6,732 bases of DNA from Bacteroidota bacterium (GTDB taxonomy: Bacteria; Bacteroidota; Bacteroidia; Bacteroidales; PUMT01), in NCBI GenBank assembly GCA_003567115.1, contig PXAP01000157.1, forward strand, positions 1 to 6,732. Direction: 5' to 3'. The notes under the pieces are model-generated. The model was not told the origin of the DNA. It saw only the letters and a program-made list of their open reading frames with translations, and ran no database searches. Shown in pieces: positions 6,604 through 6,732 of this stretch (positions within the stretch are counted from its first letter, which is position 1; every line of letters begins with the position of its first letter). Made by a program: the position numbers and the translations under genes.

Positions 6604-6635
6604 TTTTTAATTTAGCAGCATAATTGATATTTTTC
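6604..6635 (+). promoter_or_regulatory. Weak promoter candidate for the right-edge gene
   Basis: TATTTTTC at 6628-6635 matches the Bacteroidota -7 box TAnnTTTG at all but the last position. TTTT at 6604-6607, 20 bp upstream, is a poor -33 box. The position, 20 bp before the ATG at 6656, is reasonable. The region is AT-rich and chance matches are likely. Confidence 0.18.
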
Positions 6636-6655
6636 TCTCCCCAAAACACTCATTT

Positions 6656-6732
6656 ATGATACTATTTTTCCGCAGCAGGCCGGGCACCGTTTATGCAGTT
6701 GAAGCTTCAAAAAAACTCCAGAGAATTGATAT
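6656..6732 (+). CDS. purL: Probable phosphoribosylformylglycinamidine synthase, first 25 residues (cut by right edge)
   Basis: The frame opening at the ATG at 6656 stays open to the window end and begins MILFFRSRPGTVYAVEASKK. From memory, the PurL (FGAM synthase) proteins of Bacteroidota start with a strand of the form MILFF or MITFF, followed by an AVE or AVQ segment. This match is the basis for the name. PurL is a cytosolic ATP- and glutamine-dependent enzyme that makes FGAM in de novo purine synthesis. None of its catalytic motifs lie in this stub. No Shine-Dalgarno is present. The 141-bp inverted-repeat element ends 115 bp upstream. With only 25 residues the call rests on a short resemblance. 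Confidence 0.55.
   Translation, partial: MILFFRSRPGTVYAVEASKKLQRID

Noticed and set aside
6654..6731. Minus-strand frame ending HKRCPACCGKIVS, resembling a zinc-ribbon tail of a gene entering from the right
   Set aside because: It is only 25 codons long and overlaps the plus-strand frame that starts like PurL. The PurL-like start is the better match and the two are antisense to each other.

Overview
The window reads like a chromosomal segment of a Bacteroidota (Bacteroidetes) bacterium. The evidence is moderate GC with long AT-rich intergenic stretches, mostly absent Shine-Dalgarno sequences, and a right-edge reading frame that begins like the Bacteroidota form of PurL. The assignment is an inference from sequence style and remembered protein families. 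No marker gene fixes the genus.

Layout from left to right. (1) Positions 1-535, minus strand: the N-terminal half of an aldo/keto reductase that runs off the left edge. (2) Positions 536-913: a divergent intergenic region with an imperfect dyad near 624-642 and weak promoter-like boxes, but no convincing gene. (3) Positions 914-2206 and 2214-5666, plus strand: a tight two-gene operon. It encodes an SbcD/Mre11-like metallophosphoesterase (YhaO type) and a 1150-residue SMC/Rad50-like ABC ATPase (YhaN type). The ATPase has a transmembrane hairpin in the middle of its coiled coil, where SbcC and Rad50 carry a zinc hook, and an unusual C-terminal extension of about 225 residues. (4) Positions 5667-5997: a non-coding gap with several potential RNA hairpins, the last followed directly by seven T's. 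(5) Positions 5998-6387: a small hypothetical protein with two predicted membrane segments. (6) Positions 6400-6540: a 141-bp element bounded by long, nearly perfect inverted repeats, resembling a MITE or another mobile palindromic repeat. (7) Positions 6656-6732: the first 25 codons of what is probably purL, running off the right edge.

The most interesting unit is the nuclease/ATPase pair. By family knowledge the ATPase should clamp DNA and gate the Mn-dependent phosphodiesterase, as in Mre11-Rad50 and SbcCD. The membrane hairpin suggests that the complex is tethered to the inner membrane by the apex of its coiled coil. The C-terminal extension contains a stretch resembling the helix-hairpin-helix of the RNA polymerase alpha C-terminal domain, so it may add a DNA-binding or polymerase-contacting module. 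The flanking genes look like housekeeping genes, so nothing here marks a defence island, and a repair or DNA-processing role is as likely as anti-phage defence.
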